Source of the DNA: Candidatus Eisenbergiella merdavium
GTDB taxonomy: Bacteria; Bacillota; Clostridia; Lachnospirales; Lachnospiraceae
Length of the DNA stretch: 64,000 nt
Direction: 5' to 3'
Assembly (NCBI GenBank): GCA_019119595.1
Contig: DWWS01000036.1
Location: forward strand, 18,571 to 82,570
Part shown: one piece after another, positions 1 to 6,951 of the stretch
Layout: the number at the start of each line of letters is the position of its first letter
Numbering within the stretch: the stretch's first letter is position 1
Translations under genes and position numbers: made by a program
The notes under the pieces: model-generated
The model's input: only the letters and a program-made list of their open reading frames with translations
What the model was told of the DNA's origin: nothing
Databases searched by the model: none

Positions 1-1365
1 AAGGTTCTCGGCGTCAATTTCTTTATTCTGATGCTGATCTGCTGCTTCTGGTTTGCCGGAATCCTGGGCCTGATCATCTATACCGTCATCGTATATTTCA
101 TTTTGAAGAGATATGTGATGGGAATACAGGAAAAGTACAGGAAGCTTCTGCGGGCGACCAGCTCCATCGCACAGGGAAATCTGGATTTTGCGTTATCCGA
201 GGATTTCGGCGTTTTTGAGAGCTATAAATCCCAGCTTCGGCGGATTCAGGTGGATTTCAAGCGGGCCGTGGATGAGGAGGTCAAAAGCCAGCGGATGAAA
301 ACCGAGCTGATCACCAACGTATCCCATGACCTGAAAACCCCGCTTACAGCTATTATTACCTATATTGATCTGCTGAAGGAGCCTGGGGTGACACAGGAGA
401 AAAAGGAAGAATATCTGGCCGTGCTCCAGAAAAAAGCCAACCGCCTTAAGGTCCTGATCGAAGACCTGTTTGAGATCAGCAAGGCGAGCAGCAAGACGGT
501 TACATTACAGATCGTAGATGTGGATATCTGTAATCTGCTCAGACAGGCCTATCTGGAGCAGGAGGACCGGATCAGCGCAGCAGAGCTGGACTTCCGGTTC
601 CGTCTTCCGGAAAAGAAGATTATTCTTTCTCTGGACAGCCAGAAAACCTATCGGATCTTTGACAACCTTTATACCAACATCATCAAATATGCCCTGAAAG
701 GCACGAGAGTTTACGTCAGCCTGACAGAGGAAAAACAAAATGACCGGGAATATGTAAGGATCGAGCTGAAAAATATATCCGCAACGGAGCTTTCCGTTGA
801 TCCGAACGAGCTGACCGAGCGTTTTGTACGCGGAGACGGCTCCCGCAATACGGAAGGAAGCGGCCTCGGTCTCGCTATCGCAAAGAGCTTTGCCGAGCTG
901 CAGGGAGGCAGCATGCAGATCGAGGTGGACGGCGACCTTTTCAAGGCGATCCTTTCCTTCCCTAAAGGGGAGGAACGAAAGGAGAGCGGAACGGCCGAAC
1001 ATATCTTTTCAGCCTCTAAGCAGCCGGAAGGAGCATCTCCCGAAATGGCGCCGTCCTTTGTGCGGACAGCCGCGCCTTTCCCGGAATCAGCAGCCCAAAG
1101 CACAGCAGTTCCGGGCACGGCTGTCACGACTCCTCAAACTGCATCCGCGGCACCACCGTATCCGGCTCCTCCTGCTCCATGGAACAAAAGCGGCAACCGT
1201 TTCTACAGAAGGGAGAACACGGGGAGCACATCCATTTCTGCGGAGCCTTTGTCTCCGGCGCCGCCGTCGTTGGCCCAACAGAGGCCGGGCGGCCGGAGAA
1301 CAAAGGACAGAATCTCCGAACTCCGCAGCATGCTGAGAACTCTCTGGTTCGGAAAGCGGCATTAG
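1..1365 (+). CDS. Sensor histidine kinase, 5'-truncated by window edge
   Basis: The reading frame is open to base 1, so the true start and the extracellular sensor part lie outside the window. What remains is a membrane helix near bases 30-110, a short HAMP-like linker, a HisKA dimerisation helix with the H-box SHDLKTPL (phospho-acceptor His codon at 325-327), and a HATPase domain with an N-box-like NLYTNIIKYA and a G-box GSGLGLAIAKS. It should autophosphorylate and pass phosphate to a response regulator, presumably encoded upstream. After the ATPase domain comes an unusual tail of about 120 residues rich in Pro, Ala, Ser and Arg, with no recognisable domain. The gene converges on the recombinase gene at 1458. 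The family call is secure; the signal sensed is unknown. Confidence 0.9.
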   Translation, partial: KVLGVNFFILMLICCFWFAGILGLIIYTVIVYFILKRYVMGIQEKYRKLLRATSSIAQGNLDFALSEDFGVFESYKSQLRRIQVDFKRAVDEEVKSQRMKTELITNVSHDLKTPLTAIITYIDLLKEPGVTQEKKEEYLAVLQKKANRLKVLIEDLFEISKASSKTVTLQIVDVDICNLLRQAYLEQEDRISAAELDFRFRLPEKKIILSLDSQKTYRIFDNLYTNIIKYALKGTRVYVSLTEEKQNDREYVRIELKNISATELSVDPNELTERFVRGDGSRNTEGSGLGLAIAKSFAELQGGSMQIEVDGDLFKAILSFPKGEERKESGTAEHIFSASKQPEGASPEMAPSFVRTAAPFPESAAQSTAVPGTAVTTPQTASAAPPYPAPPAPWNKSGNRFYRRENTGSTSISAEPLSPAPPSLAQQRPGGRRTKDRISELRSMLRTLWFGKRH

Positions 1366-1371
1366 AATACA

Positions 1372-1414
1372 GGAAGAAGGGAAGAACGGAGTTCATTCCC
1401 GTTTCCCTTCTTCC
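1372..1414. terminator. Bidirectional terminator-like hairpin between convergent genes
   Basis: A perfect 12-bp inverted repeat (arms 1372-1383 and 1403-1414) with a small nested GAAC/GTTC stem lies between the kinase stop at 1365 and the recombinase stop at 1458. The plus side runs into a T-rich stretch at 1418-1447. Its position between two converging genes fits a shared transcription terminator; neither side has a clean uninterrupted U-tract. Confidence 0.55.
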
Positions 1415-1457
1415 CGTCGTTCTTTCTTCCTTCTATTTCTCTCTTTACCCTATATCC

Positions 1458-2513
1458 TCATTCTTCTCTGAGTCTGACCGCCTTCGCGGCCCTTCTCCGG
1501 TTTTCGTCCTTCATCGCCGCATAATGCCTGCGCGTGGTATTGACGTCCTTATGGCCCAGCACATCAGCCACAAGATAGATATCCCCCGTTTCCTGATACA
1601 GATTGGTTCCATAGGTGCTGCGCAGCTTGTGAGGCGTGATCTTCTTCACGCTGGTCACGCGGGAGGTATATTTTTTCACCAGATTTTCCACGCTCCGCAC
1701 CGTGATCCGCCTGTTCTGCAGGGACAGAAAGACCGCTTCCTCGTGGCCGGAAAGCGGGATGATGTGGCTTCGCTCCTCCAGATAAGCCTGAAGGGCGTCA
1801 GCCACCTCCTCTCCAAAGTAGACCAGATCCTCATAGCCGCCCTTACGGCGTACCTTCAGTCTCTGATTGTCAAAATCCAGATCGTTCAGATCCAGTCCCA
1901 CACATTCCGAAACACGGATTCCCGTTCCCAGAAGGAGAGTGAGAATCGCCAGATCCCTCGTTCCCGTTTTCTCATGGTAGCTCATTTCCTTTTTGGTGAG
2001 CCCCTTACCGTCCTCCACCTCGTCAAGCAGCACCGCCACCTCATTGGGCTCCATACGGACGATCTCTTTCTCATGCAGCTTGGGAAGCGGGACAAGGGAG
2101 GCCGGGTTAGTGGAGATCATTTCATTTCTGTAAAAATAGTTATAAAAGCTGCGCAAAGAGGCAAGCTTCCGTTTTTTCCCCCGTTCGTCATTCATATATT
2201 CCACGCCGTCCTTCACGTAATAGGACAGATATTCCATATATTCCTCGATGTCCTCACGCTTTATCTCATCAAGAATGGAAAGGGGGAAGTCCACAATCTC
2301 TTTATTCCGGTATACCCCATTGGCTTTATGAATAAATTCAAAAAACACTCCCAGATCATATGCATAGGCAATGCGCGTTCTGGTGGCCGTAGTGTCCTCT
2401 ATCCCCCGGAAAAACTGCCGGCAGAAGGGCGGGAGAGTGGCCAGGATTTCCCTCAGCTTCAGCACATTCTTTTTATTCAGCTCGTCATGATAATTCATTT
2501 CCTTAGGCATCAT
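1458..2513 (-). CDS. Tyrosine recombinase, XerS-like
   Basis: 351 residues. An N-terminal SAM-like core-binding domain (about 1-150) is followed by the catalytic domain. The conserved residues are visible: Arg in GTGIRVSE, His and Arg in TPHKLRST, His in LGHKDVNT, and the nucleophile Tyr in TRRHYAAM. Length and domain layout resemble the single-recombinase XerS type that resolves chromosome dimers rather than a phage integrase, and no attachment sites, excisionase or cargo are seen nearby. The start ATG ATG follows GAGGAAAT, a good ribosome binding site. Product class is sure; the specific dimer-resolution role is inference. Confidence 0.85.
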   Translation of the reverse strand: MMPKEMNYHDELNKKNVLKLREILATLPPFCRQFFRGIEDTTATRTRIAYAYDLGVFFEFIHKANGVYRNKEIVDFPLSILDEIKREDIEEYMEYLSYYVKDGVEYMNDERGKKRKLASLRSFYNYFYRNEMISTNPASLVPLPKLHEKEIVRMEPNEVAVLLDEVEDGKGLTKKEMSYHEKTGTRDLAILTLLLGTGIRVSECVGLDLNDLDFDNQRLKVRRKGGYEDLVYFGEEVADALQAYLEERSHIIPLSGHEEAVFLSLQNRRITVRSVENLVKKYTSRVTSVKKITPHKLRSTYGTNLYQETGDIYLVADVLGHKDVNTTRRHYAAMKDENRRRAAKAVRLREE

Positions 2514-2536
2514 ATTTCCTCAATGCATCCTTGCTT

Positions 2537-2565
2537 ATTCTGAACACTTTTCCATACGCTTTCAA
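2537..2565 (-). promoter_or_regulatory. Sigma-A-like promoter for the recombinase gene
   Basis: On the minus strand TTGAAA (2560-2565) and CAGAAT (2537-2542) are separated by exactly 17 bp, 24 bp before the recombinase ATG. The -35 matches five of six consensus bases and the -10 four of six. Confidence 0.4.
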
Positions 2566-2585
2566 TGCTTTAGAGCTTTCGGCTC

Positions 2586-3314
2586 TTACAGCCCGACGGC
2601 AGGCCACCCTTGCAGGTTCCCGGTGGTGATCGCGGTAAACATCCGTTCCTTTACCCCTGGATTTTCCAGATTGAGCTGCCTGAGAAGCTGCTTTACGTAT
2701 TCCCGTTTGGTATGCCCGTCCGCCGGACAGGGGCTTTTTACTACAGGAATCTGGTTTTTGTTCACAAATCCGATCACATCCGCTTCATTCATATAGAGCA
2801 GGGGACGGATCACCGTAATGCCGGTTCTGTCCAGATAGGTGACCGGGCTGAAGGTATGGAATCTCCCCTCAAAGATCAGGGACATCAGCATGGTTTCCAC
2901 CACATCGTCCTTATGATGGGCATAGGCCACCTTGTTGCAGCCCTCCCTTTTGATGGCGTCGTTCAGCGCGCCCTTTCTCATCTTGGCACACAGGGAACAG
3001 GGATTGGATTCCTTTCTCTGTTCAAAGATCACATCCGCGATATCCGTTTTGACGATGGTGTAGGGAATCTGAAGCTCGTCCCGGCAGATGCTTTCAATCC
3101 TGCTCAGATCCAGGTTCTGAAAGCCCAAATCAACCGTCACCGCATGCAGCTCAAAATGCTGCGGATAAAACCGCGCAAGCCCGTGAAGCGCGTAGAGCAG
3201 CGTCAGAGAGTCCTTTCCTCCCGAAATGCCGACCGCAATGCGGTCGCCCTCCTGTATCATGTGATAATCGTCCGCAGCTCTGCGGACATAGCTCAATACC
3301 TGCTGAAGTCTCAT
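2586..3314 (-). CDS. ttcA: TtcA-type tRNA 2-thiocytidine biosynthesis ATPase
   Basis: 242 residues from the ATG at 3314, the start of the conserved region (MRLQQVLSYV) with AAAGGAT upstream. The frame stays open further upstream, but that part crosses a tandem repeat and is probably not translated. The PP-loop SGGKDS near residue 33 binds ATP for adenylation. CSLC and a later Cys in SPCPADG are the iron-sulfur/thiolation cysteines of the TtcA/TtuA group. Members of this family insert sulfur into tRNA bases; the cytidine-32 target is by homology only. It probably has its own promoter and may share transcripts with the recombinase gene. Confidence 0.82.
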   Translation of the reverse strand: MRLQQVLSYVRRAADDYHMIQEGDRIAVGISGGKDSLTLLYALHGLARFYPQHFELHAVTVDLGFQNLDLSRIESICRDELQIPYTIVKTDIADVIFEQRKESNPCSLCAKMRKGALNDAIKREGCNKVAYAHHKDDVVETMLMSLIFEGRFHTFSPVTYLDRTGITVIRPLLYMNEADVIGFVNKNQIPVVKSPCPADGHTKREYVKQLLRQLNLENPGVKERMFTAITTGNLQGWPAVGL

Positions 3315-3328
3315 AAAAAGCAATATCC

Positions 3329-3374
3329 TTTCTGGTATGTATCTTTTCTGGTATGTATCTTTTCTGATAGTATC
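3329..3374. repeat. Tandem 16-bp direct repeat in ttcA leader
   Basis: The unit TTTCTGGTATGTATCT occurs perfectly twice (3329-3344 and 3345-3360), followed by a degenerate third copy (3361-3374). The third copy overlaps the putative -10 of the ttcA promoter, so the two perfect copies fall in its transcribed leader, just before the ribosome binding site. Confidence 0.9.
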
Positions 3375-3395
3375 GTACGAAATAAATGCCGTCCA
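3367..3395 (-). promoter_or_regulatory. Putative promoter of ttcA
   Basis: Minus-strand TGGACG (3390-3395) and TACTAT (3367-3372) are 17 bp apart, about 50 bp upstream of the ttcA ATG. Matches are four of six at -35 and five of six at -10. The -10 overlaps the third, degenerate copy of the 16-bp repeat. Confidence 0.4.
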
Positions 3396-3665
3396 TGGCT
3401 GTATGGCTATTGTATGGATCATACAAATGTGCAGCTGTCAAACATGTCGGTCAAAGCATGCATCCATTATACAATTTTTCTTTGGAAATTGCATCAGTTA
3501 CTTTTCTTTCCGGCGTTTGGGGCAAAGTAGAAAAAGTAGTATGGCTTAGTGAGAATAAATCTGGTAGAATAGAGAAAGCCGGCTGGAAATACGATGAGCC
3601 GCAGCAATAGCAGAGATTAAAATATTCCCAAAGATTAGGAAATTAAGAAAACAAGGAGAAAAAAC

Positions 3666-4115
3666 ATGAGATTCATCATACAAAGAGTTACTGAAGCATC
3701 TGTTTCCGTGGATGGACAGACGGTGGGAAGCATCAACCAGGGCTATCTGGTTCTGATCGGGGTGAACGGTACGGATACCCAGTCCGAAGCAGACCGGCTG
3801 GTGCGCAAGATGCTGAATCTTCGGATCTTCAGCGATGAAAACGGAAAAACCAATCTGAGCCTGAAGGATGTGGACGGAGAGCTTTTGCTGATTTCCCAGT
3901 TCACGCTGTATGCGGACTGCCGAAAGGGAAACCGGCCGTCCTTCGTCAAAGCCGGAAATCCGGAGCATGCAAAGGCGCTGTACGAATACATCATTGAAGC
4001 CTGCCGAAAAGAACGTCCGGTTGTACAGCAGGGAGTTTTCGGCGCGTATATGAAGGTTTCGCTTGTCAACGACGGGCCTTTCACCGTGATTCTGGATTCG
4101 GATGAGCTGGCCTGA
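3666..4115 (+). CDS. dtd: D-aminoacyl-tRNA deacylase
   Basis: 149 residues, the normal length for the family. It hydrolyses D-amino acids, and glycine misloaded on tRNA-Ala, from tRNA in the cytoplasm. The two active-site signatures are present: SQFTLYA around residue 78 and NDGPFT near residue 137, the cross-subunit Gly-cisPro region (many homologs have NxGP). The start ATG follows AAGGAG with good spacing. It is one of only three plus-strand genes in the window and stands alone between divergent and convergent neighbours. Confidence 0.95.
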   Translation: MRFIIQRVTEASVSVDGQTVGSINQGYLVLIGVNGTDTQSEADRLVRKMLNLRIFSDENGKTNLSLKDVDGELLLISQFTLYADCRKGNRPSFVKAGNPEHAKALYEYIIEACRKERPVVQQGVFGAYMKVSLVNDGPFTVILDSDELA

Positions 4116-4174
4116 GTCCAGCCAACATAACCCGGCAGGTCAGTGAGAAGCCCTGATAAGCCATTTTTACCGCT

Positions 4175-4208
4175 AACTATTCGTTAAACTTGTGTTTTGC
4201 GAATAGTT
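4175..4208. repeat. Inverted repeat downstream of dtd
   Basis: AACTATTCG (4175-4183) and CGAATAGTT (4200-4208) form a perfect 9-bp stem with a 16-base AT-rich loop, between the convergent dtd and alkyltransferase-like genes. No U-tract follows on either strand, so it is a weak terminator candidate or a protein-binding palindrome. Confidence 0.6.
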
Positions 4209-4238
4209 GTGTGTCACTCCCCCAACCGCCATTCCCTT

Positions 4239-4592
4239 TTATATTCCCCTTTCCTCAAAGCTTTTGCAGAGAAAAAGCGCGTCGTCCATGGTGTTTTTCC
4301 AGCCCCATACTTTCAGATCCACCCTGTTGTCCCTGACAACAACGCCTTCGGCCTGCAGAAGCCTTTTCTGCATATCGGGAGTTTCAAAGGAGGACGCGCC
4401 GGAAAGGAAGCCCTGGGAATTAACCACCCGGTATGCCGGAAACTTTTTTCCGGCAAGCTCCCTGCTCAAAGCGCGGCCAACCTGACGGCTGTTCCGGGGC
4501 CTGCCGCACAGCAGAGCAAGCTGTCCGTATGTCGCCACCTTTCCATATGGAATCAATTCTCCGGCAAGAGCCAGTCTTTTATAAAAATCCAT
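4239..4592 (-). CDS. Alkyltransferase-like protein (MGMT family, no acceptor Cys)
   Basis: 117 residues from the ATG at 4592, which follows GGGGGA; a TTG seven codons upstream lies inside a palindrome and is less likely. It has the winged-helix DNA-binding fold of O6-alkylguanine-DNA alkyltransferases (PYGKVATYGQLA, then RNSRQVGRAL). The usual active-site PCHR reads PAYRVVN, so the methyl-accepting cysteine is alanine. Such alkyltransferase-like proteins bind O6-alkylguanine and flag it for nucleotide excision repair instead of repairing it. It lies downstream of the cytidylate-kinase-like gene, with a 19-bp palindrome between them. Confidence 0.85.
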   Translation of the reverse strand: MDFYKRLALAGELIPYGKVATYGQLALLCGRPRNSRQVGRALSRELAGKKFPAYRVVNSQGFLSGASSFETPDMQKRLLQAEGVVVRDNRVDLKVWGWKNTMDDALFLCKSFEERGI

Positions 4593-4606
4593 ATATGTCC
4601 CCCGGG

Positions 4607-4652
4607 CGGTCAAATTCCCGGCGGCATAAAATGGCCGCCGGGAATTTGACCG
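4607..4652. repeat. Perfect 19-bp inverted repeat, 8-base loop
   Basis: Arms 4607-4625 and 4634-4652 are perfectly complementary across 19 bp, GC-rich toward the loop. The structure lies between the cytidylate-kinase-like gene and the alkyltransferase-like gene, ending a few bases before the latter's ribosome binding site. No U-tract follows on the minus strand, so it is not a standard intrinsic terminator; it could be a transcript-stabilising or processing hairpin. Confidence 0.92.
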
Positions 4653-4691
4653 GATAATAAATAACCACTTCTGATTATTTCTTCTTATTTC

Positions 4692-5318
4692 TCATTTGCT
4701 TTTGCTCTCAAAATCCTCAACGATCTGAACGATCAGCTTAACGGTGCCGTCAACGCCGAGCACGGAGCTGTTCAGGCAGAAATCATAGCTGTCAGCGCGG
4801 CCCCATTTCTTGGAGGAATAATAATTGTAATAGCTCTGGCGCTGCTTATCCTTTTTCACCATCATATCTCTTGCCTTGTCTTCCGTCAGGCTGTATCTCT
4901 CCATCACGCGCTTTACCTTGGAATCTTCATCCGCATAGATAAAAAGATGGATGCTGTTCTTAAAATCATGGAGCGCATAATCGGCGCAGCGGCCCACGAT
5001 CACGCAGGGACCCTCTGACGCGATCTTTTTGATCGTGTCAAACTGTGCCAGGAAGACCTTGTGGCTGATGGGCATATCCATAAAGGAGGATGCGTTATAA
5101 CCAAAGGAATAGGTATCCATAACCAGATTATAAAGGAAGGAGTTGGTCGGCCTTTCATCATGGCTCTTGATCATCTCTTCACAAAATCCGCTCTCCTTGG
5201 CGGCCCTTGTCAGAAGCTCCTTGTCCAGGCACTGGATGCCGAAATATTCGGCCACCTTCTCGCCAATCTCATGTCCCCCAGAACCAAACTGCCGGCCGAT
5301 CGTAATTACTGTATTCAT
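4692..5318 (-). CDS. Cytidylate kinase-like family protein
   Basis: 208 residues. An N-terminal P-loop-type segment reads ITIGRQFGSGGHEIG, followed by a lid-like basic region (MVKKDKQRQSYYNYY) as in the cytidylate-kinase-like family common in Clostridia. These proteins resemble, but are distinct from, canonical Cmk, and their substrate is not established; CMP phosphorylation is only an analogy. The start has a near-perfect Shine-Dalgarno AAGGAGGT. Its own promoter sits inside the terminator of the upstream rluD operon. Confidence 0.8.
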   Translation of the reverse strand: MNTVITIGRQFGSGGHEIGEKVAEYFGIQCLDKELLTRAAKESGFCEEMIKSHDERPTNSFLYNLVMDTYSFGYNASSFMDMPISHKVFLAQFDTIKKIASEGPCVIVGRCADYALHDFKNSIHLFIYADEDSKVKRVMERYSLTEDKARDMMVKKDKQRQSYYNYYSSKKWGRADSYDFCLNSSVLGVDGTVKLIVQIVEDFESKSK

Positions 5319-5362
5319 ACAACTAAACCTCCTTTTTCCCTTCTCTTTGAAAAGATATTTAT

Positions 5363-5391
5363 ATTATAATGAAAAAGTCCCAAAAATTCAA
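5363..5391 (-). promoter_or_regulatory. Sigma-A promoter of the cytidylate-kinase-like gene
   Basis: Minus-strand TTGAAT (5386-5391) and a perfect TATAAT (5363-5368) with a 17-bp spacer. The -35 and spacer lie within the terminator hairpin that ends the rluD transcript. Confidence 0.72.
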
Positions 5392-5411
5392 TGAATTTTC
5401 AGGACTTTTTC
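5371..5411 (-). terminator. Intrinsic terminator after rluD
   Basis: Arms GAAAAAGTCC (5371-5380) and GGACTTTTTC (5402-5411) enclose a second AAATTC/GAATTT stem. On the minus strand the distal arm supplies TTTTT. It follows the rluD stop by about 80 bp and overlaps the promoter of the next gene. Confidence 0.65.
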
Positions 5412-5489
5412 AGTCACCATGTAACAGTTTGGCCGAAGCACTTTTACGCGGTCTGCTCAGCAAATACACAGACCTGGCTGAACTTTGCA

Positions 5490-6425
5490 TCACACCTCCA
5501 GAATCTGAAGCAGATGGGAAAAATATTCCGGCAGAGGGGCCGTTGTTTCAATATATTCGCCTGTGCGCGGATGGCAAAAGCCCAGGATCATGGCATGCAG
5601 GCACTGTCCCTGAAGCCGGCAGGGAGGCTTCCCGTTTCCCGGCATATTGCGCCTGTAAACCTCGTCTCCCAGGAGTGGATGTCCGATCGCTTCCATATGC
5701 ACACGGATCTGATGGGTTCTTCCCGTTTCCAGGCGGCATTCGATATAGGTATAACCGCGGAAGCGCTGCAACACCCGGTAATGGGTCACGGCCTCCTTGC
5801 CATTCCTTACGCCCGCTGCCATCCGCTTGCGGTCAGACGGATCCCTTCCTACCGGAAGGTCGATCACCCCCTCCTCCTGCTCCAGCGTGCCGTATACCAC
5901 AGCCCGGTACCTGCGTACGATGCTGTGCTCCTTCAGCTGGGCGGCGATGGACATATGCGCCGTATCGTTCTTGCAGACAAGAAGGCTTCCGGTGGTATCC
6001 CGGTCGATCCTGTGAACGATACCGGGCCTCATCACGCCGTTGATGCCGGAAAGGCTGTCCCGGCAATGATACATGAGCGCATTGACCAGCGTATGGCTGT
6101 AATGACCGGCCGCAGGATGCACTACCATACCCTTCGGCTTGTTCACCACAAGCACATCGTCATCCTCATACAGAATGTCGAGAGGGATATCCTCCGGCAA
6201 AATATCCGGCTCCACAGCCTCCGGAAGGAAAAAGCTGACCTCGTCCCCTTCGGCCAGCCTGTAATTCTGCTTTACAGGCGTCCCGTTCACCAGAACCTGC
6301 CCCTCACGGATCAGCTTCTGAAGAAAGGAACGCGATAAAGAATCGATAAGCACGGAAATATACTTATCGATTCTTTCATCCTCATATTCTTCTGTCACCT
6401 GAAAAAGATAACGGCCGTCAGCCAT
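5490..6425 (-). CDS. rluD: RluD-family 23S rRNA pseudouridine synthase
   Basis: 311 residues: an S4 RNA-binding domain (about 15-75; DERIDKYISVLI) and a pseudouridine synthase domain. The catalytic Asp sits in GIVHRIDRDTTG near residue 140, and the GRTHQIRVH motif follows. The family isomerises uridines in helix 69 of 23S rRNA, but clostridial genomes carry several paralogs, so the exact target is not certain. The start overlaps the lspA stop by 8 bp, so translation is probably coupled. It is the last gene of an aroB-lspA-rluD unit. Confidence 0.88.
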   Translation of the reverse strand: MADGRYLFQVTEEYEDERIDKYISVLIDSLSRSFLQKLIREGQVLVNGTPVKQNYRLAEGDEVSFFLPEAVEPDILPEDIPLDILYEDDDVLVVNKPKGMVVHPAAGHYSHTLVNALMYHCRDSLSGINGVMRPGIVHRIDRDTTGSLLVCKNDTAHMSIAAQLKEHSIVRRYRAVVYGTLEQEEGVIDLPVGRDPSDRKRMAAGVRNGKEAVTHYRVLQRFRGYTYIECRLETGRTHQIRVHMEAIGHPLLGDEVYRRNMPGNGKPPCRLQGQCLHAMILGFCHPRTGEYIETTAPLPEYFSHLLQILEV

Positions 6426-6951
6426 CCTTTTCCTCCTTTTCAGAATCTGCTTTTTTCAGAGAAAGGAAACGGAAATCCTCGTCCCTGTAGCTTCGTCCAA
6501 ACAGCAGAAGCGCCGCGCCGGCCACGGTTGCAATAGAAACAAACATATCCGCCACGTTGAAGATCGGGAAATCTATGAGGCTGATATAGATAAAATCCAC
6601 CACATAATCCAGCCTGATCCGGTCGATCAGATTGCCGATCGCGCCGATCACGATACAGTCCAGCAAAAAATGAAGAATGCGGTATTTTCCGCCGTCCGGC
6701 ATACGGAACAGGACATAAGCCGCCGCGATGAGGACGATGGGCGTAATGATCAGGAAAATGACCTTCCCCCCCTGCAGTATCCCGAAAGCGGCACCCCGGT
6801 TTTCCAGATATCTCAGTTCAAGCGCACCGGGGATCAGCAAAACCGCCTCCTGCCCTTTCAGATACAGCACCGCAAGATACTTGGTCGCCTGATCCAAAAA
6901 TACGCCCGCAAAGATGATGAAAAGGTCGATCCCCCATTTCCGATTATTCAT
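6418..6951 (-). CDS. lspA: Lipoprotein signal peptidase (signal peptidase II)
   Basis: 177 residues from the ATG at 6951, which overlaps the aroB stop by 8 bases and has GAGGA in the aroB tail as ribosome binding site; longer upstream frames only shadow aroB. Four membrane helices and the two conserved aspartate motifs (GNLIDRI and FNVADMFV) identify the aspartyl protease that cleaves lipoprotein signal peptides after diacylglyceryl transfer. One likely client is the lipobox-bearing carboxypeptidase at 11390. Confidence 0.93.
   Translation of the reverse strand: MNNRKWGIDLFIIFAGVFLDQATKYLAVLYLKGQEAVLLIPGALELRYLENRGAAFGILQGGKVIFLIITPIVLIAAAYVLFRMPDGGKYRILHFLLDCIVIGAIGNLIDRIRLDYVVDFIYISLIDFPIFNVADMFVSIATVAGAALLLFGRSYRDEDFRFLSLKKADSEKEEKDG

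Larger units (their letters stand above)
3315..3665. other. 351-bp divergent intergenic region between ttcA and dtd
   Basis: The region separates the minus-strand ttcA from the plus-strand dtd. It contains the tandem 16-bp repeat and the putative ttcA promoter described separately. Toward dtd there is TGGTAGAAT (from about 3561), which looks like an extended -10 element without a convincing -35. Otherwise it is AT-rich and I see no open frame, RNA gene or mobile element in it. Confidence 0.6.

Noticed and set aside
1458..2513. Integrase of a prophage or integrative element
   Set aside because: No att-like repeats, phage, conjugation or cargo genes nearby, and both flanks are core genes; the recombinase size and form fit a housekeeping Xer type.
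1179..2543. A 454-codon plus-strand frame spanning the kinase 3' end and the recombinase gene
   Set aside because: It overlaps two well-supported genes and the terminator between them, with no motif of its own.
4175..4208. Strong intrinsic terminator for dtd
   Set aside because: The stem is AT-rich with a 16-base loop and no T-run, so it is recorded only as an inverted repeat.
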